This document shows positions 34,207 through 35,196 of a DNA stretch of 35,196 nucleotides, piece after piece. The position numbers were made by a program, and so were the translations under genes. The notes under the pieces are model-generated. The model was not told where the DNA came from and did no database searches. It saw nothing but the letters and a program-made list of their open reading frames with translations. Positions within the stretch are counted from its first letter, which is position 1. Every line of letters starts with the position of its first letter. The stretch covers positions 1 through 35,196 of the forward strand of contig CAWJEE010000022.1 of assembly GCA_963841815.1 (NCBI GenBank). Reading direction: 5' to 3'. This DNA is from JAOUJD01 sp963841815 (lineage in GTDB: Bacteria; Pseudomonadota; Gammaproteobacteria; Burkholderiales; Burkholderiaceae_F).

Positions 34207-35196
34207 ATGGTCGATCCGACCAGCTTCACCTTCCTGTGGCCTACCATGCTGTGGCTGCTGCTCGCGGTGCCGCTGTTGATGCTCGTCTACTCGCGGGTGC
34301 TGAAGCGACGCGGCGCGCTCGCCGCGCGCCACGCACGGCTGGAGACGGTCGGCGGCGCGGCGACCAGCCGGCTGCAGCGCGGCCTGCCGCCGCTGCTGTG
34401 GCTGCTCGGCGCTCACCGCGCTGATCCTCGCGGTCGCGCGGCCGCAGGCCGCGCTGGTGCTGCCGGCGCGGATCGAGACGGTGATCCTCGCGCTCGACAT
34501 GTCGGGCAGCATGCGCGCGACCGACCTCGAGCCGACGCGGCTCGCGGCCGCGCAGAGCGCCGCGAAGGCGTTCGTCGACAACCAGCCGCGCCACGTGAAG
34601 ATCGGCGTGGTCGGCATCGCGGCGTCGGCCGCCCTCGTGCAGTCGCCCACCGACAACCGCGAAGACATCGTCAAGTCGATCGAGCGCCTCGAACCGCAGC
34701 GCGGCACCGCGCTCGGCAGCGGCCTGGCGATCGCGCTCGACGCCGCGCTGCCGCAGGCGCGCATCAACGTCGAGGAGTTCATCAATCCGCCCAAGGGCAG
34801 GAAGGACGAGCCGCGCAAGAAACATGGAAGAGCGCGAGATGACCGCCGGCAGCAACACGGCGGCCGCGATCGTGCTGCTGTCCGACGGCCAGAGCAACGT
34901 CGGACCCGATCCGCTGAAGGCCGCGGAGCTCGCCGCCAACTACGGCGTGCGCATCTACACGGTCGGCATGGGCACGCCCGAGGGCACGACGGTCAGCGCC
35001 GACGGCTGGCAGATGCGCGTGCGGCTCGACGAGGAAAAGCTGAAGCAGGTCGCCCGCGTGACCGAAGGCGAGTATTTCCGCGCGCCCGACGCGAAGGAGC
35101 TGAAGCAGGTCTACCGCCGCCTGAGCGCCAAGCTCGCGTTCGAGAAGCAGCAGCCGACCGAGATCACGGCGCTCTTCGCCGCCCTCGGCGCGCTGC
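34207..35196 (+). CDS. BatA-like VWA-domain membrane protein, partial (two frame breaks)
   Basis: Runs off the right edge. ATG 34207 (MVDPTSFTFLWPTMLWLLL) has AGGG upstream and begins a hydrophobic helix matching the N-terminus of the VWA protein at 29726-30814. The MIDAS motif is DMSGS (ALDMSGSMRATDLEPTRL), followed by RGTALGSGLAIALDAALP and AIVLLSDGQSNVGPDPLK. The frame breaks near 34412 (corrected LGLTALILAVARPQAA) and near 34825 (corrected KKMEEREMTAGSN), both one-base insertions. The remaining part would hold the C-terminal membrane helix. Third gene of the MoxR operon. Confidence 0.88.

Noticed and set aside
1..35196. tRNA, rRNA, riboswitch, integrase or insertion-sequence genes
   Set aside because: None was recognised on either strand by reading. 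A covariance-model search could still find small RNAs that cannot be seen by eye.

Overview
The window is high-GC DNA from a bacterium that looks like a betaproteobacterium of the Burkholderiales type. The evidence is the red-type (form IC) RuBisCO operon with cbbX and a divergent cbbR, a complete urtABCDE urea transporter, Uup, an NnrU-family protein, a COQ8-like ABC1 kinase, and a MoxR/DUF58/VWA cluster. The species cannot be named from this sequence. The cbb operon implies a capacity for autotrophic CO2 fixation.

Layout. (1) Positions 1-2722, minus: a type I secretion pair, an HlyD-family adaptor followed by a C39-peptidase ABC transporter that runs off the left edge. A small exported DUF1311 protein is divergent from it (2892-3248). 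(2) Positions 3268-8782, minus: Calvin-cycle operon cbbL-cbbS-cbbX-cbbF-cbbP, ending in a peroxiredoxin-like CxxC protein that overlaps cbbP by one base. cbbR is divergent (8902-9855), and the gap between cbbL and cbbR carries ten-base-phased TNA-N7-TNA motifs. (3) Positions 9866-12883: exported rhodanese, DMT permease, ABC1/COQ8-like kinase. (4) Positions 13235-18845, plus: urtABCDE behind a good sigma-54 promoter candidate. (5) Positions 18928-24811: acetoacetyl-CoA synthetase, thioredoxin-like protein, ABC-F ATPase Uup, NnrU-family membrane protein, DUF3014 protein. (6) Positions 24925-29200: a 26-codon gene remnant, a SoxX-like cytochrome c, a voltage-gated K+ channel with a zinc ribbon, DNA polymerase IV, and a DHA2 multidrug permease. 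(7) Positions 29201-29725: a gene-free cluster of nested inverted repeats. (8) Positions 29726-35196: a BatA-like VWA protein, then divergently a membrane-anchored S1C protease and a MoxR-DUF58-VWA operon that runs off the right edge.

Reading frames are broken in about fifteen otherwise well-conserved genes. Nearly every break is repaired by removing one G or C. The simplest reading is residual long-read or assembly indels rather than pseudogenes, so those genes are annotated across the breaks and each break is located in its entry.

Most of the content belongs to known families. The less ordinary items are the repeat cluster at 29201-29725, a 13-base motif repeated in front of the protease and moxR genes, a strong hairpin before moxR, the redox gene coupled to cbbP, the orphan SoxX-like cytochrome beside a truncated gene start, and several starts that look leaderless.
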